Assembly: GCF_050016015.1 (NCBI RefSeq)
Contig: NZ_JBNHEQ010000224.1
Coordinates: 1 to 64,000, forward strand
Length of the DNA: 64,000 nucleotides
DNA from: Trichodesmium sp002260545
Lineage (GTDB): Bacteria > Cyanobacteriota > Cyanobacteriia > Cyanobacteriales > Microcoleaceae
Direction of reading: 5' to 3'
Made by a program: the position numbers and the translations under genes. The stretch's first letter is position 1; each line of letters opens with the position of its first letter. A model generated the notes under the pieces. It worked only from the letters and a program-made list of their open reading frames with translations. It was not told the origin of the DNA and made no database searches. This document shows, one piece after another, positions 45,283 through 54,196 of this stretch.

Positions 45283-48093
45283 ATGCTAAAAATTACTAAG
45301 GTTATCAGCATATTACTGCTATTTTGTCTATCATTGATACTGGTAATATTTATCATTCCTACAACCAGAGCTTCAACAGTAAATATTTTACAAAAACCAC
45401 AACTAATTAGTAATGCGGAAATAACAGATGATACTGATGAAGAATTGCCTGATGGGTATGAAAAACTAGAAGGAATATTTACCCTTTATCGAGACCAAGA
45501 AACAGGTCAAACATTAATGGAAGTTAAACAAGAACAACTGAATAAAAATTTCCTCTGTGTGATTACTTTAGAATCAGGTATTGGTGAAGCAGGTTTAATT
45601 AGTGGCATACCAATGAAAGATTTTGTATTCCAGTTACGGAAACAACAAGATAATATTCAATTTGTACTGCCAAATCTCAATTTTAGAACTAACGAATTAG
45701 ACCCACAAGCTCGTTCAATAAAACGTTCTTTTAGTGATTCAGTTTTATATTCTCTACCCATCGAAGAAACTCATCCTGAAAGGCAAACCATGCTAATTGA
45801 TTTAGAAAATTTATTGCTAGGGGATTTAAACTTACCATCATTAGAAGAATACTTACCTTATGATTACTCAATAGATGAGAAAAAATCTTATATTAGTGAT
45901 GCTAAAGTATTTCCTTTAAATATAGAATTAGAGTCAGTTTATGGTATCCTAAATGAAGACTACCCAGAATATTTAGAATCTGTACCAGATAGTCGTGCTT
46001 TTAATCTCAGAGTTCGCTACAGTTTTTCAGAATTACCAATAAATAATGGTTATATTCCTCGACTTGCAGATGAAAGAGTAGGTTATGATATTAGTGCTTA
46101 TCAAGATATTTCTGACAATAATCATCGCCAACCCTTTGTCCGTTATATTCAGAGATGGAATCTAGAAAAACAAATTCCCAGCGCACCTTTATCACCACCC
46201 CTAGAACCGATAACTTTCTGGATAGAAAATACAGTTCCAATCGAATATCGAGATGCCATTCGAGAAGGAATATTAATGTGGAATAAAGCATTTGAAAAAG
46301 CCGGATTTGTTAATGCTATTCAAGCCAAACAAATGCCAGATAATGCTAGTTGGGACCCAGCAGATGTTCGTTACAATACAATTCGTTGGTCTACTACTTT
46401 TGAATCTTGGTTTGAAGGCTTTGGACCTTCTCGTTTTAATCCATTAACAGGGCAAATTTTAGATGCAGATATTATCCTAGATGCAGGAATTATTAGAAAT
46501 ATTAAATATGGAGAAATAGGTAGTCTGGTTTTACAAAATCAATCTTTAGGTCAGGCTTTTAAAACTAAAGATGGCAAAAGTTATAATCCCTGTGTTTTAG
46601 ATATGTATTCTCGTTATTTAGATAATCTAGAAACTGAGGCAGAAGCAAATATTTCCAACAAAAATAACGATATAGAATCTATAATTCCTCAATCCCTACA
46701 AGCAAAATATTTATATTCTCGGAAGTCATTATTATCAAACTCCCACTCATCAGAACATCTTTGTTTTGGTTGGAACTCATCTCAACAGTTAGCAGTGGGA
46801 GCAATAGGGATGGATGTTTTGCAAAACGTCAGACCTTACAGTACAGAAATGGAAAAGTATGTCAATCAATACTTAAAATATCTTACTGCTCATGAAGTCG
46901 GACATACTCTTGGTCTCAGACATAACTTTCATGGTAGCACTATGTTGGAACCAGAGCAGTTGAATGATATTAGCATTACTCGCACAAAAGGGTTAGTTGC
47001 ATCTATCATGGATTATGTACCAGTCAACCTCGCGCCACAGGGAACAACACAAGGAGATTATTTTCCAGTTGTAGTCGGTCCTTATGATGAGTGGGCGATT
47101 GAATATGGTTACAAACCTAGTGGAATAGCTAGTTATATTGGTGAAAAAGCATTTTTACAAGACATTGCGAGTCGAGCAGTACAACCAGAACTATCTTATG
47201 CAACGGATGAAGATTCTTATGATATTCTCGATCCAGCAGCAAACACTTATGACCTCAGTAGCAACACATTAATTTATGCTCAATGGCAGTTAGATAACGC
47301 TCGGACAATTTGGAAAAGTTTAGAAAAGCGCGTTCCCAGAAGTGATGAAAGTTATAGCGATATCAGAGTAATGTTTAATACGGTATTCTCTTATTATTTC
47401 TGGCAAATATATGATGCTGCTTTGTATGTGGGGGGTCAGTCGTTTAACCGAGAAAGTATAAAATACGCTAATGGTAAATTGCCGTTTGAAGCAATACCTG
47501 TAGAAAAACAACGTCAAGCATTAGAAATACTAGACAAATATGTTTTTAGTGAGGAGGCATTTCAGTTCTCACCAGATTTGCTGAATAAGTTGGCACCGTC
47601 TCGTTGGTTACATTGGGGGAGTCCAGTTGTAGTGTTTCCTTTAGATTATCCAATTCAAGATCGGATTTTATTACGGCAACGGCGAATTTTACGATCGCTC
47701 CTTTCTGATACTCGTTTGACTCGTCTACGAGATTTGGAATTGAAAACAACGCCAGATAATGTTTTGAAGTTACCAGAACTTTTTGATAATCTGCAAAATA
47801 CTATTTGGAGTGAAGTTGTACAACCAACTGGGGGTGCAGTTGAGATTTCTGGTATGCGTCGTTCCCTCCAACGAGAACATCTGAAGCTGTTAATTTCAAT
47901 GGTATTGCGCAATCGTAGGGTGCCTGAAGATGCTAGAAGTTTGGCTTGGTATGAACTGCGACAACTGGATAAAGATTTGCAGAAGATGATTAAAAAACGG
48001 GGTAAGAAAATGGATGATTATACTAGGGCGCATTTAGAAGAAACACGCGATCGGATTCTGAAAACTTTGAATGCACAGTTGGAGTCGAATTAG
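45283..48093 (+). CDS. Secreted zinc-dependent metalloprotease (DUF5117/DUF4953 type)
   Basis: This is a 936-residue protease. Residues 1-33 are a signal peptide with a long hydrophobic core ending TTRAS. The catalytic zinc site is HEVGHTLGLRH at 537-547, of the metzincin HExxHxxGxxH type, with the Met-turn SIMDY following. N-terminal residues 60-270 match the DUF5117-like region (GIFTLYRDQETGQTLMEVKQ) and residues 310-420 the DUF5118/4953-like region (PIEYRDAIREGILMWNKAFE). It should act outside the inner membrane on proteins; targets are unknown. It is monocistronic and no inhibitor gene is adjacent. Confidence 0.88.
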   Translation: MLKITKVISILLLFCLSLILVIFIIPTTRASTVNILQKPQLISNAEITDDTDEELPDGYEKLEGIFTLYRDQETGQTLMEVKQEQLNKNFLCVITLESGIGEAGLISGIPMKDFVFQLRKQQDNIQFVLPNLNFRTNELDPQARSIKRSFSDSVLYSLPIEETHPERQTMLIDLENLLLGDLNLPSLEEYLPYDYSIDEKKSYISDAKVFPLNIELESVYGILNEDYPEYLESVPDSRAFNLRVRYSFSELPINNGYIPRLADERVGYDISAYQDISDNNHRQPFVRYIQRWNLEKQIPSAPLSPPLEPITFWIENTVPIEYRDAIREGILMWNKAFEKAGFVNAIQAKQMPDNASWDPADVRYNTIRWSTTFESWFEGFGPSRFNPLTGQILDADIILDAGIIRNIKYGEIGSLVLQNQSLGQAFKTKDGKSYNPCVLDMYSRYLDNLETEAEANISNKNNDIESIIPQSLQAKYLYSRKSLLSNSHSSEHLCFGWNSSQQLAVGAIGMDVLQNVRPYSTEMEKYVNQYLKYLTAHEVGHTLGLRHNFHGSTMLEPEQLNDISITRTKGLVASIMDYVPVNLAPQGTTQGDYFPVVVGPYDEWAIEYGYKPSGIASYIGEKAFLQDIASRAVQPELSYATDEDSYDILDPAANTYDLSSNTLIYAQWQLDNARTIWKSLEKRVPRSDESYSDIRVMFNTVFSYYFWQIYDAALYVGGQSFNRESIKYANGKLPFEAIPVEKQRQALEILDKYVFSEEAFQFSPDLLNKLAPSRWLHWGSPVVVFPLDYPIQDRILLRQRRILRSLLSDTRLTRLRDLELKTTPDNVLKLPELFDNLQNTIWSEVVQPTGGAVEISGMRRSLQREHLKLLISMVLRNRRVPEDARSLAWYELRQLDKDLQKMIKKRGKKMDDYTRAHLEETRDRILKTLNAQLESN

Positions 48094-48547
48094 AAATTCA
48101 AAAGTCAAAAGTCATATAAAATCCGGTTATACAGTAATCGCAAAATTACTTTCTCTTAATACAGATTTTCGGCGTTGCTGATTTTGGGTATGATTTGTAT
48201 TTTTTTGTAATTGCTAAACTATTGAATAATAACTATTTCAGATTGTTCAATTTTTATTTTCATACCTTGATTCAGCAACGCCAGATTTTTTACTGAGAAG
48301 CCAAAGGATGGTTAGGGTTAAAAGTTGTGTAAGTCTCACTAGAAAAATATCAAGATTGTATAAAGAGTAAGTGACTTATGTCTTTAACGTTAGACTAGAA
48401 AAAGAGAAAAATTGACCCATCAAATTTTTCCTTCTAAATGGAATTATTCTATACTATTTTGAGAGAAATTGGCTTAACATTGTAGCCATAATTTCCGGAA
48501 ACCACACTTGAGCTGGGTTGCTCTCGAAACACACTTAAAGCAAAGCT
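48094..48547. other. Intergenic region with solo AATCCGG end and a MITE
   Basis: A truncated AATCCGG-end element begins at 48114 and runs into the MITE at 48171. The last 150 bases before the amidohydrolase are unique and less AT-rich. Confidence 0.6.
48171..48282. mobile_element. 112-bp MITE with GGCGTTGCTGA terminal inverted repeats
   Basis: The left end GGCGTTGCTGATTTTGGG followed by TATGA and the right end, read on the other strand, GGCGTTGCTGAATCAAGG followed by TATGA, match at about 19 of 23 positions, the outer 11 perfectly. AGATTTTC before and AGATTTTT after the element look like an 8-base target duplication with one change. It has no coding capacity. Confidence 0.8.
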
Positions 48548-50149
48548 ATGAAACAATTATCCAATAGCCGTCGTAACTTTCTCAAGCTTGCCACTGCTAG
48601 CGCAATGGCCACATCTGTTGTTCCGGCGATCGCCCAAAAAGCTAAGTCGGTTGACCTTAAGCCGAATCAGTCTGGCCCTTATGACTTAGTGATTGAAGGG
48701 GGCAGGGTAATAGACCCCGAAACTAGACTGGATGGGTTACTCTATGTAGGTATCAAGGGCAATCGCATCGCGGCTATCTCCGAAGAGCCTTTAGAAGGGG
48801 ACAAAACTCTGAATGCCGAAGGATACATTGTTGCGCCTGGCTTTATTGACCTACACGCTCACGGACAGACCCCAACCGGTGCATGGATGCAAGCCTTTGA
48901 TGGGGTGACGACTGCCTTGGAGTTGGAGTCAGGACTGCTACCCATCGGCCAGTTCTATGCTGAAACTGAGAGAGAAGGACGCCCAATTAACTTTGGGGCT
49001 GCTGCAGCTTGGACATATGCTCGGGCAGCCGCCTTTCACGGTCTAGACCCCAGACCTAACTTGGGCTTCTTCCAAGAGTCTTTTTCCTATACCGAATGGC
49101 AGAATAATTTGGCAACTCCAGAGCAGCTAGAAAAAATTCTGGATATGGTTGAAAGTGGCCTCAAGGAGGGCAGCATTGGTATTGGCATTAATGCAGGCTA
49201 TGTTCCAGCATATGGTCGTAAAGAGTATTATGCCTTGGCCGAATTAGCTGCAAAATATAATGTTCCCACCTTTACCCATGTGCGTTACGCAAGTGTAATT
49301 GAGCCGAATAGTTCCTTTGAAGCGATGGGGGAGTTGATTGGTCTGTCAGCAATCACTGGGGCGCACATGCACATCTGCCACCTTAATAGCAGTGGTGGGC
49401 GAGATGCCCTGGCAATTGTAGACCTGATTAAACAAGCCCAGACTCAAGGGCTGCCCGTTACAACGGAAGCTTACCCCTACGGTGCAGCGTCCACGGCAAT
49501 TGGAGCCGCATTATTCCAGGGTGAAGGTTGGGAAGCCCGTTGGGGCGGTGACATTCGCTTCGAGTTGGAGGGCAAAGAGCTGAGTTCAGCAGAAGTGGAG
49601 CAGCTCCAAGAAAGTGAGCCAGGTACGGTGATTGTGTTCCATTTTCTAGATCCGGATCAGTCGGCAGAAGATCTACAGAATATGGATGCTGCTGTCCTTT
49701 TCCCTGGTGGAGCCATTGCCTCTGATGGGGTTCCCTGGACTAATGCCACTGGCCAGTTTATTACTGAAGACATTTGGCCGTTGCCAGATGATGCGTTTTC
49801 CCATCCCCGGGCTGCTGGTGCCTACGCACGATTTATTTCTAAATATGTGCGCGAGCGTCGGGTCATCTCGTTAATGAAAGCGTTAGCCAAGACGAGCCTT
49901 TTCCCAGCGCAGATATTAGAAAAATCTGTCCCGCAAATGCTGAAAAAAGGGCGTCTCCAGGTTGGAGGCGACGCCGACATTGTAGTGTTTGACTTGGGAA
50001 CAATTCAAGATCGAGCCACCTTTGTTGAACCGGTTCAAACCTCGGCAGGCTTTCGCCATGTTATTGTGAATGGTGTCCCTATCATTGAGAACGAGCAACG
50101 CATCGGCACAGCCCGTCCAGGGCGTAGTGTCCGTCGTCCTACTACTTAG
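48548..50149 (+). CDS. Tat-exported amidohydrolase (D-aminoacylase-like)
   Basis: The 533-residue protein starts with a twin-arginine signal (NSRRNFLKL, then a hydrophobic stretch ending AIAQ). The mature part is an amidohydrolase-family TIM barrel: metal-binding H103-A-H105 in GFIDLHAHG, HICHLNSSGG, EAYPYGAAS and a late catalytic Asp in ASDGVPWTN. This set resembles N-acyl-D-amino-acid deacylases and relatives that hydrolyse cyclic or acyl amides in a zinc-dependent way. It is followed after 33 bases by a CobW GTPase. Base composition and codons (many GCC, CTG, CGC) are GC-richer than those of neighbouring genes, suggesting transfer. Confidence 0.87.
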   Translation: MKQLSNSRRNFLKLATASAMATSVVPAIAQKAKSVDLKPNQSGPYDLVIEGGRVIDPETRLDGLLYVGIKGNRIAAISEEPLEGDKTLNAEGYIVAPGFIDLHAHGQTPTGAWMQAFDGVTTALELESGLLPIGQFYAETEREGRPINFGAAAAWTYARAAAFHGLDPRPNLGFFQESFSYTEWQNNLATPEQLEKILDMVESGLKEGSIGIGINAGYVPAYGRKEYYALAELAAKYNVPTFTHVRYASVIEPNSSFEAMGELIGLSAITGAHMHICHLNSSGGRDALAIVDLIKQAQTQGLPVTTEAYPYGAASTAIGAALFQGEGWEARWGGDIRFELEGKELSSAEVEQLQESEPGTVIVFHFLDPDQSAEDLQNMDAAVLFPGGAIASDGVPWTNATGQFITEDIWPLPDDAFSHPRAAGAYARFISKYVRERRVISLMKALAKTSLFPAQILEKSVPQMLKKGRLQVGGDADIVVFDLGTIQDRATFVEPVQTSAGFRHVIVNGVPIIENEQRIGTARPGRSVRRPTT

Positions 50150-50182
50150 AACATCAGCTTAGACCCTCAAATTGCATAGACC

Positions 50183-51169
50183 ATGACCAGTCAAACTATT
50201 CTACCTACCAATGCTCCTAGAGTTCCTGTGACGATCGTCACGGGTTTTTTAGGAGCGGGCAAAACAAGCCTCATTAATCATCTGCTCACGAGTAATCATG
50301 GTCGTCGCCTGGCCATTTTGGTTAATGACTTTGGCACAGTCAATATTGATGCCACTCTGATTCGCCAACACGATGGCGACGTAGTGAGTTTAGAAAATGG
50401 CTGTATCTGCTGTAGTCTTAGCGAAGGCTTATTAGCATCTGCGGTGCGCTTGATTAGACAAGCCAACCCGCCTGAACAAATTGTCATTGAAACCTCTGGC
50501 GTTGCTGACCCGATTGATGTCGCCCGCACCTTCAATGATCCAGAGCTACAGCCCTATGCCCCATTAGATGGAGTGATTACCCTCGTCGATTCTGAACAAG
50601 CTCTCCAACTAGAGGAAACTGCACTAAACCTGGCTAAACGTCAGGTGATGGCCGCTGACGTCGCGCTGCTCAACAAAATGGATTTGGTTGATGCAAAACA
50701 ACGCCAACTAACCCAAGCCTGGGTGCAACAGCTTGCGCCCCAGGCTCGCCTGCTCGCAGTCACCCACGGCAAAGCCCCCCTGGATTTTATCCTCCGTTGT
50801 GGGGGCACAGCGTTACAAGTTGCGCCAACACTTAACCAAGCGTATCCGTTCAATAGGATTAGTGGTGGCGATCGAAGCGACTTTGACACTTTCACTTATG
50901 AGAGCCAAGATCCTCTACCGATACAACGACTGCACGGGTTGCTTAGTCAATTACCCAAAACCGTCTTTCGGGTTAAAGGCATCTTGAACCTCCAAGAGAA
51001 ACCCAAGCATCGCTGTGTATTACAAGCAACAGGACGACAAGCAGAAATCGAAGTTGGTCAGCCCTGGGGTGACGAAACGCCTCTGACGCAAATTGTGTTC
51101 ATTGGTACTCAAGGTGGGGTAGATGGAATTCGGTTTCAAATGATGCTCTCAGGAAAACATAAGGATTAA
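50183..51169 (+). CDS. CobW/COG0523 family metal chaperone GTPase
   Basis: This is a 328-residue G3E GTPase. Walker A is GFLGAGKTS at 21-29, the metal-binding CICC motif is at 74-77 in ENGCICCSL, the guanine-specificity NKMD lies in LLNKMDLVD, and Walker B-like ETSGVADP follows the metal motif. The C-terminal CobW_C domain starts near 215. Family members insert Zn or other metals into target enzymes. The gene lies 33 bases after a predicted metal-dependent amidohydrolase, in the same GC-richer block, so metal supply to that enzyme is a plausible inference. The amidohydrolase is exported by Tat, which fits metal loading in the cytosol before export. Confidence 0.9.
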   Translation: MTSQTILPTNAPRVPVTIVTGFLGAGKTSLINHLLTSNHGRRLAILVNDFGTVNIDATLIRQHDGDVVSLENGCICCSLSEGLLASAVRLIRQANPPEQIVIETSGVADPIDVARTFNDPELQPYAPLDGVITLVDSEQALQLEETALNLAKRQVMAADVALLNKMDLVDAKQRQLTQAWVQQLAPQARLLAVTHGKAPLDFILRCGGTALQVAPTLNQAYPFNRISGGDRSDFDTFTYESQDPLPIQRLHGLLSQLPKTVFRVKGILNLQEKPKHRCVLQATGRQAEIEVGQPWGDETPLTQIVFIGTQGGVDGIRFQMMLSGKHKD

Positions 51170-51250
51170 ATAGCGCTTCTGCATAAGGTGTCAGTGCCTC
51201 AAGGTACAATTCAAGTGGCGTTGGTGAATCAAGCTATGAATTGAGGTATT

Positions 51251-51439
51251 ATACCAATTTAATAAATGTTTGCTACAAATATGAACTGTTTCTAGTAGTC
51301 AATAGTCAGTAGTCACGCTAAAAGAGTTATTATTCCCATTTTTGACATTGAAACAATTCAATTCGAGCAAATATACATCTGACTTCAACTATTTTAGTTA
51401 ACTAAACTATACTGTAACATTCTTTTTTCAAGACGGTAT
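51251..51439. repeat. MITE-like element with ATACCA ends, copy 2
   Basis: ATACCAATTTAATAAAT at the left and TTCTTTTTTCAAGACGGTAT at the right are imperfect inverted copies. It shares both ends with the element at 13265, but the middle differs. Confidence 0.6.
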
Positions 51440-51673
51440 TAGAGACCTCAAAAAAATAAAATGTACAAGAATTGATAATGATAATTATTATTAGTGAGAG
51501 TCAGGGGGCAGCTATCAACTGTTCTTTTTGTACTAAATTTCAAACTGGTATTGATTTGAGAATATTGAGGTAGTTGGAATGTCCATAGAATTAACTGAGG
51601 AGCTGAAAATCTTGTTATCTGAAACCGTAGCTCGACTGCCTCTTGTGTTCAAAATTTCCGTCTAACTGAAGTT

Positions 51674-51801
51674 ATATCATGTTCGGATAATCACTTATAA
51701 TAAAGTTTTTGTTTGTAGTAGGGCTGAAGCCCTATCTATAGTTCGGGCTGAAGCCCTACTACGAGCTTTAATTATAGTAACTATTTAGCCGAACATGATA
51801 T
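51674..51801. repeat. ATATCATGT-end element, copy 2
   Basis: The ends ATATCATGTTCGGATAATC and GCCGAACATGATAT are inverted. The interior stem GTAGTAGGGCTGAAGCCC/GGGCTGAAGCCCTACTAC pairs perfectly and differs from the 18210 copy at paired positions. Confidence 0.75.
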
Positions 51802-51846
51802 TATTTGATATTTTGCGTAAGTCTTGTTCAATTTAAAATCTGCTCT

Positions 51847-52980
51847 ATGAATAGACGCTCTTTTCTTCAATTAATGGCAACAACATCAGGTTTGATTTTG
51901 TCAGGAAAAAGTTGTGCTACCTTTTCTACAGCTAATTCTCAATTATCAAATAACATCTCATCTTCTATGCTATCGAATTATTCATTTTTTATGCCCGATG
52001 AAGCTGAACCCCATTTATGTACTTGGATGGCTTTTAGTGCAAGTGCAGATATTTGGGGTCGCAAATATAGTTCTGGAGTACAAGATAATCTTGCCAGAAT
52101 TGCTAAAGCTATTGTCAAATATGAACCTGTGAAAATGTTAGTTCGGGAGGAAGACTATAAGGTAGCTGTAGCTAAATGTGGTACTGATGTAGAATTGATT
52201 GTTTGCCCAATAGATGACCTATGGATGAGGGATACAGGTTGCGTTTTTGTTGTCAATGATGCTGGAGAGAAAGCAGCTATCGATTTTAACTTTAATGGTT
52301 GGGGAAACAAGCAATATCACGATCGCGATGCAAAAGTAGCTCGGTTTGTGGCAAAACAGTCTGGAGTACCATTGATTAATACAGACCTTGTATTTGAGGG
52401 TGGTGGTATTGAAGTTGATGGTAATGGTACGGCGATCGTGACTGAAAGTTGTATTATTAATGATAATCGTAATCCTGGTTGGAGTAAAGCTGACTGTAAA
52501 GATGAATTGAAGTATTTATTGGGGTTGCGGAAAATTATTTGGTTACCAGGTATCAGAGGTTATGATATTACGGATGGTCATACAGATTTTTATGCGCGTT
52601 TTGCTCGCCCCGGTGTTGTTGTTGCTGGATACGATCCAGACCCAAACTCTTTTGACCATGCTGTTACGAAAAAACATCTAGAAATTCTGCGATCTGCAAC
52701 GGACGCGGATGGGAATAAATTAGAAGTTGTGGTACTTGAGGGTCCGAAAAAGATACGACCGGGATACGAAACCGATGACTTTGCAGCAGGATATATTAAC
52801 TTTTACGTTATTAATGGAGCGGTCATTGCTCCAGAATTTGGCGATCGCCAGGCAGATAAACGTGCAAAGGAAACTTTAGCGGAACTTTTTCCGGGTCGAG
52901 ATATTGTGCAAATTAATATTGATGAAATTGCTGCCGGAGGTGGTGGAATACATTGTACGACTCAGCAGGAAGCAAAGTAA
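51847..52980 (+). CDS. aguA: Agmatine deiminase, Tat-exported
   Basis: This enzyme of about 377 residues converts agmatine to N-carbamoylputrescine and ammonia. I start it at MNRRSFLQL, a twin-arginine signal, rather than 14 codons upstream. Mature sequence begins near MPDEAEPHLCTWMAF. Guanidine-deiminase residues are visible: WMRDTGCVFV, GWGNK, FEGGGIEVDG, DGHTDFYARF and the C-terminal nucleophile Cys in GGGGIHCTTQQ. Ordinary AguA is cytosolic, so the Tat signal is notable and suggests scavenging of external agmatine or polyamine. No putrescine amidase gene is adjacent. Confidence 0.93.
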   Translation: MNRRSFLQLMATTSGLILSGKSCATFSTANSQLSNNISSSMLSNYSFFMPDEAEPHLCTWMAFSASADIWGRKYSSGVQDNLARIAKAIVKYEPVKMLVREEDYKVAVAKCGTDVELIVCPIDDLWMRDTGCVFVVNDAGEKAAIDFNFNGWGNKQYHDRDAKVARFVAKQSGVPLINTDLVFEGGGIEVDGNGTAIVTESCIINDNRNPGWSKADCKDELKYLLGLRKIIWLPGIRGYDITDGHTDFYARFARPGVVVAGYDPDPNSFDHAVTKKHLEILRSATDADGNKLEVVVLEGPKKIRPGYETDDFAAGYINFYVINGAVIAPEFGDRQADKRAKETLAELFPGRDIVQINIDEIAAGGGGIHCTTQQEAK

Positions 52981-53008
52981 TTTCAGTTATCAGTTATCAG
53001 CGAACCCA

Positions 53009-53039
53009 GAAACCCGGTTTCTTGAAGAAACCGGGTTTC
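53009..53039. repeat. CCCGGTTTCTT palindrome
   Basis: GAAACCCGGTTTCTT, one central base, and AAGAAACCGGGTTTC form a 15-pair stem with T residues after it, so it may end the agmatine deiminase transcript. The same unit is repeated near 62498 and inside the gene at 58480-58600. Confidence 0.7.
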
Positions 53040-53047
53040 TTTGCGTA

Positions 53048-53413
53048 AACACCATTCGTTATATTCATGCCAACCCCAAGACAGCAGGAATGAAACACGG
53101 CTTTTTCTATGACTTTTCTAACTACGGCAGTTATGAACAATTAACCACGGATGGTATTACTCAATGGCATCCCGCCTTCTTTGAGTTAGGTTCATCCCTG
53201 GAAGAATGCACCGACAAATACAAATGGTTCTGTCGGCGTTACAAACCCAGGAAAAAACTAGCAACAGTCAGTGATTGGGGTAAGAGGATATTGAGAGGGA
53301 TATTAAGTATAGTTCCCAAAACAAAGGTATCCCCCGGACAAATTCCTTTGCCTTTTTTGGTGGAAAAAATAGTCTTGATAGTGGTACTTAGACAACTTAA
53401 CTGCCAAAAATAA
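53048..53413 (+). pseudogene. C-terminal remnant of REP-associated (Y1/IS200-like) transposase
   Basis: The frame reads NTIRYIHANPKTAGMKHGFF, then DFSNYGSYEQLTTDGITQWH and CTDKYKWFCRRYKP, which is the C-terminal third of REP-associated tyrosine transposases. The catalytic HUH and Tyr parts are missing and a CCGGTTTC palindrome replaces the 5' part. The frame upstream of 53048 is an out-of-phase reading of the deiminase gene. It is a dead fragment. Confidence 0.8.
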
Positions 53414-53646
53414 GCTCAAATATAGATAGGGAAGCGGTTTTACGTCGAAAAGGTATAAATCCTTTATTACCAAGGGTTTTAGCCATTTTTAAGGAGTTGA
53501 CGTAATTCCCTTGTCTAGACTGGCTTTCAAGCAGTTTTTCTGCCAAAAAATGTCTAAGTACCAATAGAAATTCCACAGATAGCACAGACAGCGATGGAAT
53601 TTATTAAAGCGAATCGTTTTCCGTGTTATTCTGTGAGTTGGTAGAG

Positions 53647-54170
53647 GCATTTCAGTTATCAGTTATCAGTGACTACTGCCTGAAGTCGGTTTAATGAAAT
53701 CAGAAAGTAGGGGTGGGTTCTGAAACTGTGTGCAAAATATTGACATTAAACCGATAAATAAAATCAACCCGCCCCCAAACAACCACCGAAACCAGTAGGG
53801 GCGGGTTCATCCCAAAACATTGATATTAACCAATAAATTCAATCAACCCGCCCCCAACAACCACCGAAACCAGTAGGGGCGGGTTCATCTCAAAACATTG
53901 ATATTAACCAATAAATTCAATTAACCCGCCCTACTCAAAGCTTTTGGTTAAACCCGCCCCTACAAACTTCCCCTGTGACTCCTGACTCCTGGGGGCGGGT
54001 TTAGTTAACTTAATTGCTGCTCTCAAAGCTTTTGGTTGAACCCGCCCCTACAAACTTCCCCTGTGACTCCTGACTCCTGGGGGCGGGTTTAGTTAACTTA
54101 ATTGCTGCTCTCAAAGCTTTTGGTTGAACCCGCCCCTACAAACTTCCCCTGTGACTCCTGACTCCTTATT
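53647..54170. repeat. Tandem GGGGCGGGTT hairpin arrays
   Basis: The first array has about 82-base units (CAGTAGGGGCGGGTTCATC, then AACATTGATATTAACC, then CAACCCGCCCCC) around 53760-53930. The second has about 110-base units (CTGGGGGCGGGTTTAGTTAA, then CAAAGCTTTTGGTTGAACCC) repeated two and a half times up to 54165. Arms pair within and between units. It begins with an ATTTCAGTTATCAG element. Confidence 0.8.
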
Positions 54171-54196
54171 CCGGTACTTATGAACAATTGATAATA

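Larger units (their letters stand above)
51170..51846. other. Intergenic region with two MITE-like elements
   Basis: It contains the elements at 51251 and 51674 plus AATTGATAATGATAATTATTATT-type AT repeats in shorter pieces. No gene is seen. Confidence 0.6.

Noticed and set aside
52904..53047. Longer start for the transposase-like frame
   Set aside because: This part overlaps the deiminase gene in another frame and the palindrome; homology begins only at about 53048.
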